Numbered from the stretch's first letter, positions 1 to 8,470 are shown. The stretch: 64,000 bases of DNA from Caballeronia calidae (GCF_900044055.2 NZ_FCOX02000010.1:62001-126000), one strand, 5' to 3'. The notes: generated from the letters alone by a model not told the origin. A program made the numbers and translations.

Positions 1-1
1 G

Positions 2-1276
2 TTGTATGTGCAGGTCCTGCTCGGCATGGCGCTCGGCGTGGCGATCGGTCATGTCTGGCCGCAGGCGGGCGCCATGCTCAAGCCGGTGAGCGACGCATTC
101 ATCGGTCTCGTGCGGATGATGATCGCGCCGATCGTCTTCTGCACGATCGTCTCGGGCATCACGTCGCTCGCGAGCGGCACGACCATCGGGCGCACGATTC
201 TGAAGGCACTGGCGCTCTTCTATTTTCTGACGGCCGCGGCGCTCGTGCTCGGGCTCATGACCGCCTTCATGCTGCGCCCCGGTGCAGGGATGCATATCGA
301 TGTGCATCATCTGGACACGAGCATCCTCTCGCAATATGTGAAGCACGCGCAGCCGCATGGGCTCGTGGAATTCGCACTCGGCGTGATCCCGGAGACGATG
401 CTCGGCGCCTTCGAGAAGGGTGAGGTGCTCCCGGTTCTCCTGCTGTCGCTGCTGTTCGGCTTCGCGCTGAACGCACATCCGCGGGCGGGAAGACCGGTGC
501 TCGACTTCATCGACGGCATCGCGCAAACGCTCTTTCGCATCCTCGCGATGATCATGAGGCTGGCTCCCATCGGCGCATTCGGCGCGATGGCGTTCACCGT
601 GGGGCGCTTCGGCATCCGCTCGGTCGGCTCGCTCGGCATGCTGATGGTGTCGTTCTACGTGGCGTGCGCGCTGTTTGTCGCGCTGCTGCTCGCGCCGCTC
701 GCGCGACTGCATGGCTTCGCGCTCTGGCGACTGCTGCGCTATCTGCGCGAGGAGTTGCTGATCGTCCTCGCGACCTCGTCGACGGAGCCGGTTCTGCCAC
801 GTCTGATCGGCAAACTGGAGGCGCTCGGCTGCGACAGGGGCATCGTCGGGCTCGTGTTGCCCGCGGGCTATTCGTTCAACCTCGACGGCACGGCCATCTA
901 TCTGACGCTCGCCTCGGTGTTCATCGCGCAGGCGTGCGATGTGCCGCTTTCCGGTCCGCAGATCGCGACGATGCTCGCAGTCATGCTGCTCACGTCGAAG
1001 GGCGCGGCCGGCGTTTCGGGAAGCGGGCTCGTGGCGCTCGTCGCGACGCTGACGGTGATTCCCGATCTGCCGGTTGCCGGCGTGGCGCTGCTGGTCGGCA
1101 TCGACCGGTTCATGTCCGAGGCACGCGCGCTCACGAGCGTGGTGAGCAACGCGTGCGCCGTGATCTTCGTTTCGATGTGGGAGGGCGCGTGCGACCGCGT
1201 GCGTCTGTCTCAGGTCTTGCACGCCTCGCTGACGCGCGACGTCGACGACGCGGTCACGCGGATCAATGCGCCGTGA
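2..1276 (+). CDS. DctA-like dicarboxylate/proton (Na+) symporter, 5' end outside window
   Basis: Inner-membrane secondary transporter of the DAACS (sodium/dicarboxylate symporter) family, predicted to import C4-dicarboxylates or similar organic acids. The 424 visible residues align along their length with the complete DctA at 61406-62719, including the hairpin stretch 'LIVLATSSTEPVLPRL' and the '[19 protein letters not shown]' region, the family signature for substrate and cation binding. The reading frame is open to the first base, and the other copy has about 25 more N-terminal residues, so the true start lies upstream of the window. It converges on the next gene, the two 3' ends overlapping by 14 bp. 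The exact substrate cannot be told from sequence. Confidence 0.88.
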   Translation: MYVQVLLGMALGVAIGHVWPQAGAMLKPVSDAFIGLVRMMIAPIVFCTIVSGITSLASGTTIGRTILKALALFYFLTAAALVLGLMTAFMLRPGAGMHIDVHHLDTSILSQYVKHAQPHGLVEFALGVIPETMLGAFEKGEVLPVLLLSLLFGFALNAHPRAGRPVLDFIDGIAQTLFRILAMIMRLAPIGAFGAMAFTVGRFGIRSVGSLGMLMVSFYVACALFVALLLAPLARLHGFALWRLLRYLREELLIVLATSSTEPVLPRLIGKLEALGCDRGIVGLVLPAGYSFNLDGTAIYLTLASVFIAQACDVPLSGPQIATMLAVMLLTSKGAAGVSGSGLVALVATLTVIPDLPVAGVALLVGIDRFMSEARALTSVVSNACAVIFVSMWEGACDRVRLSQVLHASLTRDVDDAVTRINAP

Positions 1277-2057
1277 CGGAGTCGAGACCGGTCGCTTTCA
1301 CTTCGGGTTGCACATCGGGTGAGGCGAGATAGTCGAGCAGGGCTTTCGCTTCCTTCGGATGCTGCGCGCCGACCGGAATGCCTGCCGCAAAGCGCGTGAC
1401 CGACTGCAGGGATTCCGGGATTTTCCCGACGAACGTCGCGCCCTTGACCGGCAATAGCTCGCTCACCTGCTGAAAGCCGATTTCATAGTCGCCGCTCGCG
1501 ACGACCGAAGCGACGGGAATCCGCGGAATCATCTTCGCCTTCGGCATCACTTGCTCCGCGATCCCGAGCTTCTTGAACAGTTCCCGTTCGATATAGACGC
1601 CGCTCGCGCTGTCCGAATAGGCGATCGATTTCGCATGCAGCAGGGTCTGTCTGAGCGCATCGGCCGAGCCGATGTCGGGCTTTGCCGCGCCGTCGCGCAC
1701 GACCATGCCGATGCGCGAGTCCGCCAGCTCCACGCGCGATCCGGGCACGACCTTGCCCTGCCTGATCAGTTCGTCGAGCGCATAGCCGACCATGATGACG
1801 GCGTCGGCGGGCTCGCCCCGTTCGAGGCGGTTGGGAATGGCTTCGGGCGATTTGCCCATCGAAGGCCCGAGCGCGGTATCGAGCGTGTTGCCCGTCGCGG
1901 ACGTGAACCTCGGTCCCAACAGCTTGTACGCCGCAGTGAAACCGCCCGAGCTCATGACATGCAGTTCGGCCGCCTGCACGCTCGCCGACGCCACCGAAGC
2001 CGCGACGAGCGTCACGCCAAAGAATTTCAGAAGCAGGTTTTTCATGGATGAAGTCAT
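1263..2057 (-). CDS. ModA-like periplasmic substrate-binding protein, orphan
   Basis: Periplasmic binding protein of the molybdate-binding (ModA, SBP_bac_11) fold, 264 residues. The N-terminus is a Sec signal peptide: basic start, hydrophobic core, then cleavage near 'SVQAAE' about residue 29. The mature start 'ELHVMSSGGFTAAYKLL' is the usual first strand of this fold. No ABC permease or ATPase gene lies nearby, so it is not part of a visible ModABC system. It follows the MHS transporter gene by 14 bp and is probably co-transcribed with it. ModA-like orphans of this kind are often labelled molybdate-binding, but its place beside organic-acid transporters suggests a carboxylate ligand. That is inference. 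The start could also be the internal ATG 12 bp downstream. Confidence 0.8.
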   Translation of the reverse strand: MTSSMKNLLLKFFGVTLVAASVASASVQAAELHVMSSGGFTAAYKLLGPRFTSATGNTLDTALGPSMGKSPEAIPNRLERGEPADAVIMVGYALDELIRQGKVVPGSRVELADSRIGMVVRDGAAKPDIGSADALRQTLLHAKSIAYSDSASGVYIERELFKKLGIAEQVMPKAKMIPRIPVASVVASGDYEIGFQQVSELLPVKGATFVGKIPESLQSVTRFAAGIPVGAQHPKEAKALLDYLASPDVQPEVKATGLDSVTAH

Positions 2058-2071
2058 GTCCTGTTACGTAG

Positions 2072-3370
2072 TCAGTGAGCCGGCGTCAGCGTCACCGCGC
2101 GACGACGATACAGCGCGAACGTGGCGCACAGCGCGCACACGGCGGCGAAGCTCATCCAGATGCCGGGCGCGGCCTTGTCGCCGGTGAAGTGGATGAGCGC
2201 CGTCGAGATGGCGGGCGTGAAGCCGCCGAACACCGCCGTCGCCAGACTATAGGCGAGCGAGAAACCCGCGACGCGCACTTCGACCGGCATCACTTCCGTC
2301 AGCGCGACGACCATCGCACCGTTGTAGAGGCCGTACATGAACGAGAGCCACAGCAGCACGAGCAGCATGTTGACGAAGCTCGGCGCGTGCGCAAGAAACG
2401 ACAGCGCCGGATACGCGGTCGCGACGGCGAGCGTGGTCATGCCGAGCAGAAGCGGACGACGGCCGATCCTGTCGGAGAGCGCGCCGCCGATCGGCAGCCA
2501 CACGAAGTTCGACACACCGACGCACAAGGTCACGAGCAAGCTGTCCGCGGTGCTCAGATGCAGAACCGTCTTTCCGAAGGTCGGCGCGTAGACCGTGATG
2601 AGGTAGAAGCTCGTGGTGGTCATCGCGACCAGCATCACGCCTGCCACGACGACGGCCCAGTTGCGCGCCAGCGTGCGGAAGACTTCGTTCATCGTCGGGC
2701 GATGCTTGCGTGCCTTGAATTCCTGCGTTTCTTCGAGATTGCGGCGCAGCATGAAGATGAACGGCACGATCATGCAGCCGACGAAGAAGGGCACGCGCCA
2801 TCCCCACGAGGCGATGGCCGTCGTGTCCAGCGATTGATTGAGTACGAAGCCCAGGGCCGCGGCCACGACGATCGCGACTTGCTGGCTCGCGGATTGCCAG
2901 CTCGTGAAGAAACCCTTGCGGCCGGGCGTGGCCATCTCTGCGAGATACACGGAGACACCACCGAGCTCCGCACCTGCCGAGAAGCCTTGCAGCAGGCGTC
3001 CGAGCAGCACGAGCGCGGGCGCCAGAAGGCCGATGGTGGCGTAGCCCGGCACGAACGCGATCAGGATCGTGCCGCTCGCCATGATAGAGAGCGTGACGAT
3101 CAGCCCCTTGCGTCGGCCGACGTCGTCGATATACGCGCCGAGAATGACCGCGCCCAGAGGCCGCATCAGAAAGCCCGCGCCGAAAACCGCGAAGGTCATC
3201 ATCAGAGAGGCGAATTCGCTCGCTGCCGGAAAGAACACGTTGGCAATCTGCGTCGCATAGAAGCCGAACAGAAAGAAGTCGAACTGCTCCAGGAAATTGC
3301 CGGCCGTCACGCGAAACACGGCTGCGGCCTTTGACTGTCCTGGCGATTGAGTATGGGATGACGTGTGCAT
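2072..3370 (-). CDS. MHS-family MFS transporter, citrate/tricarballylate type
   Basis: Major facilitator of the metabolite:H+ symporter (MHS) family, 432 residues with about 12 membrane segments. The start '[26 protein letters not shown]' and the loop motif '[24 protein letters not shown]' are typical of citrate- and tricarballylate-proton symporters (CitA/TcuC group). The ATG has an AGGAG ribosome site 8 nt upstream. The 13-nt leader around it (TTCAGGAGACACT) also precedes the lyase gene starting at 7555. The ModA-like gene follows in the same direction. The operator pair at 3456-3503 lies about 100 bp upstream. Neighbouring citrate-lyase-like genes make a tricarboxylate or related hydroxyacid the likely cargo; the substrate is inferred, not shown. 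Confidence 0.87.
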   Translation of the reverse strand: MHTSSHTQSPGQSKAAAVFRVTAGNFLEQFDFFLFGFYATQIANVFFPAASEFASLMMTFAVFGAGFLMRPLGAVILGAYIDDVGRRKGLIVTLSIMASGTILIAFVPGYATIGLLAPALVLLGRLLQGFSAGAELGGVSVYLAEMATPGRKGFFTSWQSASQQVAIVVAAALGFVLNQSLDTTAIASWGWRVPFFVGCMIVPFIFMLRRNLEETQEFKARKHRPTMNEVFRTLARNWAVVVAGVMLVAMTTTSFYLITVYAPTFGKTVLHLSTADSLLVTLCVGVSNFVWLPIGGALSDRIGRRPLLLGMTTLAVATAYPALSFLAHAPSFVNMLLVLLWLSFMYGLYNGAMVVALTEVMPVEVRVAGFSLAYSLATAVFGGFTPAISTALIHFTGDKAAPGIWMSFAAVCALCATFALYRRRAVTLTPAH

Positions 3371-3455
3371 CGAAGTGTCTCCTGAATCCTTGAAATGCGC
3401 GGTGGACCCGCGGATTTGTGGTTTCGCGAATAGTGGCCCTAACCGGCCGAAACGA

Positions 3456-3503
3456 TAAGTGCAAAGTTTCGAACGATTGATGTTCCTTGGTTATCAATCG
3501 TTC
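3456..3503 (-). promoter_or_regulatory. Promoter/operator of the MHS transporter unit, copy 1 of a shared element
   Basis: A perfect 11-bp inverted repeat, GAACGATTGAT at 3471-3481 and ATCAATCGTTC at 3493-3503, has an 11-bp spacer. Just downstream on the minus strand is a TTGCACTT box (TTGCAC at 3464-3459), followed by a stretch also conserved in the copy at 7861-7906. Spacing and symmetry suit a dimeric regulator such as a LysR-type protein. The TTGCAC box could be a -35 element; no convincing -10 was found. A GC-rich inverted repeat (GCGCCGGC 3504-3511 with GCCGGCGC 3532-3539) lies between this element and the end of the lyase gene and may form a hairpin at that transcript's 3' end, though no T-run follows. 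Confidence 0.6.
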
Positions 3504-3545
3504 GCGCCGGCGGCGTGCCCGGAGCAACGCTGCCGGCGCCGGACG

Positions 3546-6245
3546 TCAGGCCACGAAACGGCACTGCGAAGCGGCTGTGCGCGTGTCCATGTTGCGGCCG
3601 CGGTTGAGGTGATCGTCGATTTCGGCCGCGCATCCGAGCATGCGCGGATACAGAAAGATCGTGAACGCCGCGGTTTCGAGATCCGCCTCGCTGAGCGTTC
3701 CGCGTTTGAGCGGCTGCCACAGCATCTTCAGCAGCAGCGCGGCGATCACGGCATCGACATTGACGCAATAGACGTTGCGCGATACGCCCGCGTCGAACAA
3801 TGCCTGCACGAGCGCACGGTAGTACGCATGAAACGCGTTGTACTCGCCGCGCGACTCATACAGCCCGGCGATGAACACCTCGCGCGGATCGTGATTCACC
3901 GGCTTGTCCTTGAAGACCGGGTGATTCACGCCCGGCAGCTTGGCGATGTCGAGGCTGCCCGCATGCTTCTGCCGGGCCTTGTACTGCGCGTAGCGCTCGA
4001 CGGAACGCTGCGCGAGCGCTTCGAGGTCGACGCCGTGATGCGCGTCGGCGGGATCGTCGAGGCCGCTGTCGCGAAACGCCTCGTTGAGAAACGCGATACC
4101 TTCATAGCCGTTGCCGCCGTGCGTATAGCCGGTGTGCGTGAGGAAACCCGTCAGCGCCTTGTTCAGTTGCACGCGTTCGGGAGATTCGGGACCGTCGGCG
4201 GAGACGGCGCCCTTCGCGCCTTGCGCCGAGATCGCTCCCGGTCCGTTCGTGAGCAGCAATCCGGTCAGCGTCCTGAATGCGAACAGGTCGTCGGCGGACG
4301 GTTTCAGTCCAAGCAGCGCCGCGAACGCGATTTCCGTCAGCGAGCGTTCGCCGAGCAATACGTCGGTGGAGAAATCGCAGAAGCTGTCGGGATGGTGTCG
4401 CGACGCGTCCGCCGATGCACCGATCAGCGTGCCGAAGAGCTTCGTCCACCATGGCAGGCTCTCCGCCGTCAGACGCGAGATGCGCTTGCGGAGAAGCGGG
4501 CCCCAGGCGAGTGTCGTCGTGATCGCCGCGAGCACGGCGTCCGCGCGCGGATGGCCCGGGCCGTTGGCAAGCCATCGCACGAACGCGGAACTCACGCCGC
4601 GTGCGGCCAGCCCCGCGAGCATGGCTTCTGCCTTCGGGTCGGGTTCGTCGGAGAAGAGTGCCGTGCTGCCTTCGGTGTCGATCATGTCGATGTCGAAATC
4701 GCGATCGAATGCGTCCACGAGTTGTGCTGCCGCGAAGCGGTCGATCATCAGCCTGGCCGCGTCGCGCGCCGCACGCTGGCGATTCGGCCCGACGATCGCC
4801 GCAGCGGCGGCGAGCACCGCATTGGGCGCGTTGCCCGCCTCGCGCGCCGCTTGCGCGGCCGCCAGTTCAGGCGTGCCGTGCAGGTTCACCGCCGCGCCGA
4901 TCGCGACATCGATCAGCTTCTCGTCGTGTGCACCGCCGAACTCGCGCAACAACGCGAGGCACACGTTCGCTTCGAAGGAATGCGTCGCCGCTTCGAGCAT
5001 CGATACGCCGTGCAGGCTGCTGACCTGTGTTTTCGCATCCATCTGCGAGGCGCCCGAGGCGTCTTTCAACGGCTGACGAGGCAGGATCGCGCCGATCTGG
5101 CCGTTCACGCGCGCGACTTGCTCGTCATACGGTGCTACCGCTTTCACGACGGCAAGCGCGAGTTCGTCGGGCAGCGCGAGCCCCTGATCGGAGCCGAACC
5201 ACGGCTTGAGCGCGAGGCTGCCCTCGGGCTCGAAGTCGGGCATCGTCGCGTTTGCGCGCATCACCGCCGTGAGCGCGGCGGGAATATGGGCGATGTTCGT
5301 CACCACCGCGCCCTTCGCCGAGCAGCACGGATCGTCGGGCGTGAAGAGCCGTTCGACGCCGAATTTCTCCATGAACCAGCGCTCTTTCGCGAGCGCATCG
5401 TCGGCGCCGCCCGCCATCGCACCCGCATGTCCCACTGCGCGCGTGAGACGGCTTTTCCAGCGGCCCACCACGCACGCGACGACGGGCTTCGTGAAGTCCG
5501 CGTCGGCCTCGTAGTATCCGCCGGGCTCGCAGTACAGCACGGCGGCCTTGCTGCGTGCGTCGTTGGCAAGGGCGAAGGCAAACTCCGGCGCGGCATAGTG
5601 AATGTAGACATCCTTGCCGCTGGAAATGACCGTCGACGTGCCCCAGCCGCTCATGCGCAAGTACTGCGCGATCGTGGTGCTGAAGCCGCCCGAGTTCGAG
5701 AAGATTGCGATCGATCCCTGACGCAGCGTCGCGCCCGGATCGTCACCGCCGAGCGCGCCGCCGATGCGCACGCGCTGCCACGAGTCCGCGACGCCCAGCC
5801 CGTTTGCGCCGAAGATGTCGATGCCCGCCTGCTGTCCCATCGCGCGGATCTCACGTGCGTCGTGCACGGCGATCTTCTCCGTGATGATGAAGACCTTGCG
5901 CAGATCCGGATTCACGCGGATCAGTTCGGCCACGCCGTCGCGCGCGGCCGAAGGCGGCAGGTACACGACGCCGCAGTTGAACCGATGGCCGGCTTCCAGA
6001 CCCTCTCGCACGTTGTTGAAGACGGGAATGTCGCCCGCGGGCGTCGCGAGCACCTGTCCGCCTTTGCCGGGCGCGGTGCCGAACACGACATTCGCGCCCG
6101 AGAACGCGTGGCTCACCGGCGTCACGTCCGACGACTCGCCGCCGAGGATATTGAGCACGCAGACACGATCTTCACGCGTGGCGATGTGCGCCAGCGACTG
6201 GATGCCGACGAAGTATTTGAACTGACTGTTGCCTTGCTTGTGCAT
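3546..6245 (-). CDS. ATP-citrate-lyase-like large subunit: CoA-binding/ligase domain plus two citrate-synthase-like modules
   Basis: An 899-residue protein. Residues about 30-330 match the succinyl-CoA synthetase alpha/ATP-citrate lyase CoA-binding region; 'VGHAGAMAGG' places a phospho-accepting histidine at H273, matching H760 of human ACLY. Residues about 405-505 look like a degenerate citrate-synthase module ('VNLHGTPELAAAQAAR' then 'GPNRQRA' where HGG is expected). Residues about 600-890 form a second module with 'THGGNGYEG' (708-716), 'GVNHPVFKDKPVNHDPRE' and 'VNVDAVIA' (D831). The histidine expected in the 'SGAHNT' position of ACLY is absent by eye. The ATG at 6245 has an AGGAG site and lies 11 bp after the partner gene. 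Bacterial AclA is usually about 610 residues, so this is an extended form. The expected reaction is acyl-CoA formation and cleavage of citrate or an analogue. Confidence 0.78.
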   Translation of the reverse strand: MHKQGNSQFKYFVGIQSLAHIATREDRVCVLNILGGESSDVTPVSHAFSGANVVFGTAPGKGGQVLATPAGDIPVFNNVREGLEAGHRFNCGVVYLPPSAARDGVAELIRVNPDLRKVFIITEKIAVHDAREIRAMGQQAGIDIFGANGLGVADSWQRVRIGGALGGDDPGATLRQGSIAIFSNSGGFSTTIAQYLRMSGWGTSTVISSGKDVYIHYAAPEFAFALANDARSKAAVLYCEPGGYYEADADFTKPVVACVVGRWKSRLTRAVGHAGAMAGGADDALAKERWFMEKFGVERLFTPDDPCCSAKGAVVTNIAHIPAALTAVMRANATMPDFEPEGSLALKPWFGSDQGLALPDELALAVVKAVAPYDEQVARVNGQIGAILPRQPLKDASGASQMDAKTQVSSLHGVSMLEAATHSFEANVCLALLREFGGAHDEKLIDVAIGAAVNLHGTPELAAAQAAREAGNAPNAVLAAAAAIVGPNRQRAARDAARLMIDRFAAAQLVDAFDRDFDIDMIDTEGSTALFSDEPDPKAEAMLAGLAARGVSSAFVRWLANGPGHPRADAVLAAITTTLAWGPLLRKRISRLTAESLPWWTKLFGTLIGASADASRHHPDSFCDFSTDVLLGERSLTEIAFAALLGLKPSADDLFAFRTLTGLLLTNGPGAISAQGAKGAVSADGPESPERVQLNKALTGFLTHTGYTHGGNGYEGIAFLNEAFRDSGLDDPADAHHGVDLEALAQRSVERYAQYKARQKHAGSLDIAKLPGVNHPVFKDKPVNHDPREVFIAGLYESRGEYNAFHAYYRALVQALFDAGVSRNVYCVNVDAVIAALLLKMLWQPLKRGTLSEADLETAAFTIFLYPRMLGCAAEIDDHLNRGRNMDTRTAASQCRFVA

Positions 6246-6256
6246 GTTCGATCTCC

Positions 6257-7555
6257 TCAAGCCGATGCCGTGTGCGATTGAGCCTCGCGCGCCCCGATGC
6301 GTGCCGCGACCTGCGCGCGTCCACCCGATTGCATCCACACGTCGGCATGGCGCGCGTACTGGATCACTTCGCTGATGTCGGAATCGAAGCCGAAGAGACG
6401 ATAGGGCAGGCCGAGCGAATCGCAGGTGTCGCGCAGTGCCGACATGCCGCGCACGAGGTTCGGGCCGCCGCGTCCGAGCACGACATAGAGCGGCGTCGGA
6501 CCGTGTTCGCTGAAGTGCTCGCGCAGTGCATCGGCCATCGCGCGCAGTGTTTCGTAGATGTCGGTGTTGTTCGACTTGCCGCCGATGATGAACAGCACGT
6601 TCGACTGCTTCAGCCAGTGTCGGAAGCAGATGCGCGCCACTTCCTTCATCTTTTCGTACGGCGGATTGCCGCCGAAGTCCGACGAGATGATGGCCGCGTC
6701 GCCCAGCATTTCGGTGACGAGCGAGTTCGCGCCGCCGCCGAAGGTGGGCGCGAGGATGGTGCCGCGCTCGTTGATCACGTACACATCGCTTTGCCCCTGA
6801 TGCGTGCGAAGCTGATTGATCTCCTGCTCGAAATCCGAGTAGTCGGCGGCGAACAGATGCGCGGGCAGACCGAGGCGCGAGAAGCGCGGATCGTCGCGAT
6901 CGAATCCGCACTTGAAGTCGCACGCCACGGGCGTGAGGCGTCCCTTCTTGTCCTCGCGCATGCGGATCGGGTTGAGTTCGAGCGTCGTCATGCCGAAGTC
7001 GTGGAAGAGCTCCCAGAGCTTCGGCAACTGCTGCACGAGCGGCGAGATGATTTCACGCGGGGCCTTGATTTCGCTCAGCGCATTCGCGACGACGAACGCC
7101 TTCAGTCCGGTCAGCGCATCGAACGGCACCATCGCGACGTGCTTCGGATCGACTTCCTCGATATCCATGCCGCCCTTGTGCGAGAGCGTCATCGTCGGCG
7201 CGCGAAAACGCGTGGAATCGGTGATCGAAAAATAGACTTCGTGCGTCGCCGGCACGCCGGCTTCGAAGGTCACGCCGTTTGCTTTCGCCTTGACGTGTCC
7301 CACTGCGTGCTCGGCGAAATACAGCCGCTCCTTCTCCGACAGCGCCGTCTTGAGATCGGCCGCGCGGCCGAGCAGACCGGCTTTGCCTTTCTTGCCCACG
7401 CCGCCCTTGAACACCGGCTTGATGAATATCTGGCCATGCCGGTCGATGAGCGACTTGATCTCTTCCTCGCTTGCGCCGGGGCCGAGCACTTCGCTGGAAG
7501 GGAAACCGACGAATTGCAGCAGGCGCGCGCCGTGCAACATTCCGGTGATCTGCAT
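6257..7555 (-). CDS. ATP-citrate-lyase-like small subunit: ATP-grasp and citrate-binding domains
   Basis: A 432-residue protein matching the N-terminal half of ATP-citrate lyase and bacterial AclB. Residues about 1-240 are a succinyl-CoA-synthetase-type ATP-grasp domain ('IFIKPVFKGGVGKKGKAG', 'GGMDIEEVDPKHVAMVPFD', 'LELNPIRM'). Residues about 255-410 are the citrate-binding domain, with 'GGGANS' (273-278), 'GGKSNNTDIYE' (325-335) and 'GRGGPN' (361-366). In human ACLY the second loop reads GGSIANFTN, so the residues contacting citrate there differ. It heads a two-gene operon with the large subunit, which should accept the phosphate or citryl group on its histidine. The AGGAG site is 8 nt from the ATG, within a leader shared with the MHS transporter gene. 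ATP-citrate lyase is not usual in Burkholderiaceae. Confidence 0.82.
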   Translation of the reverse strand: MQITGMLHGARLLQFVGFPSSEVLGPGASEEEIKSLIDRHGQIFIKPVFKGGVGKKGKAGLLGRAADLKTALSEKERLYFAEHAVGHVKAKANGVTFEAGVPATHEVYFSITDSTRFRAPTMTLSHKGGMDIEEVDPKHVAMVPFDALTGLKAFVVANALSEIKAPREIISPLVQQLPKLWELFHDFGMTTLELNPIRMREDKKGRLTPVACDFKCGFDRDDPRFSRLGLPAHLFAADYSDFEQEINQLRTHQGQSDVYVINERGTILAPTFGGGANSLVTEMLGDAAIISSDFGGNPPYEKMKEVARICFRHWLKQSNVLFIIGGKSNNTDIYETLRAMADALREHFSEHGPTPLYVVLGRGGPNLVRGMSALRDTCDSLGLPYRLFGFDSDISEVIQYARHADVWMQSGGRAQVAARIGAREAQSHTASA

Positions 7556-8031
7556 GTGAGTGTCTCCTGAATTTCAAGGCAATGACGAATGAAACGGGTA
7601 CTGGGGAATTCATTCAGCTCGCTTTGGCAGGCGCGAGATGCACCGCTGCCGTGACACGCTCGAAAGCGGCGGCAGGATTCACGTAGCGAGGTGGGTCAGG
7701 CGAGATGCGCGTCGGCGACGGTAAGCGGCAGCCGTGATGAGGCTTGCACTTCGATGCGGCGAAACGCTGTTCTGCGCGTCGCGCCTGTCTCCGATTTGTT
7801 CTCTGTCGATGCGTTTATGAACGTCTTGAGCATCGATATTTGCTCAAGACGTCCCAAACGAGAAGTGCAATTTTTCGAAGCATTGATGTTCAAATGTTAT
7901 CAATGCCGGAATGAAAGGCAGTGGTGCAGTGTGTAAGGCCGGGCAAGTCGTCGGTGCGAGGAATGAGCGAGATGCCGCATCGGTGATCGCATGCGGCATC
8001 TCGAACTCCTGGAAGGCGGCGAGAGCGAAGT
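7556..8031. other. 476-bp intergenic region carrying the lyase promoter
   Basis: No convincing gene was found here. A TTG-started frame of 65 codons on the minus strand (7696-7893) runs through the operator and is judged non-coding. The lyase operator lies at 7861-7906, so if transcription starts just downstream the lyase mRNA would carry a leader of about 270 nt. The part next to the lyase start (7556-7580) repeats the leader seen before the MHS transporter. Confidence 0.6.
7861..7906 (-). promoter_or_regulatory. Promoter/operator of the ATP-citrate-lyase-like operon, copy 2 of a shared element
   Basis: A perfect 8-bp inverted repeat, GCATTGAT at 7880-7887 and ATCAATGC at 7899-7906, has the same 11-bp spacer as the copy at 3471-3503. 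The flanking minus-strand sequence (TTCGAAAA, then TTGCACTT, then TCGTTT) also matches that copy at nearly every position. Both copies precede minus-strand units of the same locus, so one regulator probably controls both. The regulator gene is not identifiable in the window. Confidence 0.6.
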
Positions 8032-8460
8032 TCAGGTGAGCGGCTTTTCGGCGAACGCCGCCGCGAGTGCCTGCAGACCGTCCGAATAGATGCCTTCGAA
8101 AAGTCTCGATGCTTCTTCGTCGCTGACACCATCGGGCGTGAACTCGCCGGACCAGTCGACCTGCGATGCACCGCCCGCCTCGATTTCCCTCACGTGCAAC
8201 GTCGAGCGGTAGCCGGTGACCGGAAACGGCGCTTCCAGAATCGAATAGGTGTAGCTGCGCGCGCGGTTATCGAACGCTTCCAGACGTTCGACGATCACGT
8301 CGCCGCCGGGATTGGCGAGGCGCCGCACGCGGCCGCCTTCGCTCAGTTCGCTGGACGGAATGTAGGGCAACCAGTCTGGCAGAGCATTGAAGCCGCCGAT
8401 GAGTTGCCACACCACGTCGGGCGAAACGGGAATCCGGATGGATGAGCTGGCTTGGGCCAT
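8032..8460 (-). CDS. SRPBCC-family (polyketide cyclase-like) protein
   Basis: A 142-residue START/Bet v 1-like protein: 'SIRIPVSPDVVWQLIGGFNALPDWLPYI' opens the fold and a C-terminal amphipathic helix closes it. Such proteins form a hydrophobic cavity; many are annotated polyketide cyclase/dehydrase, but no catalytic residues can be assigned here. The ATG at 8460 was chosen over an upstream in-frame start because AAGGAG sits 8 nt before it and the fold begins there. It follows the aldo/keto reductase by 10 bp and is probably co-transcribed. Confidence 0.8.
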   Translation of the reverse strand: MAQASSSIRIPVSPDVVWQLIGGFNALPDWLPYIPSSELSEGGRVRRLANPGGDVIVERLEAFDNRARSYTYSILEAPFPVTGYRSTLHVREIEAGGASQVDWSGEFTPDGVSDEEASRLFEGIYSDGLQALAAAFAEKPLT

Positions 8461-8470
8461 GTCGATCTCC

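Noticed and set aside
2..1276. Taking the TTG at position 2 as the true start of the DctA-like gene
   Set aside because: The paralogue at 61406 has about 25 more N-terminal residues and the frame is open at the window edge, so the start is outside.
3456..3503. TTGCA box considered as part of a sigma-54 promoter
   Set aside because: No TGGC element at the required spacing upstream in either copy, so the pattern fits an operator with a sigma-70-like -35 better.
3459..6281. Long plus-strand open frame (940 codons) opposite the lyase large subunit
   Set aside because: Arg/His-rich composition with no recognisable domain; it mirrors the codon bias of the real minus-strand gene.
7696..7893. Possible small protein upstream of the lyase operon
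   Set aside because: TTG start without ribosome site, running through the operator; no family match.
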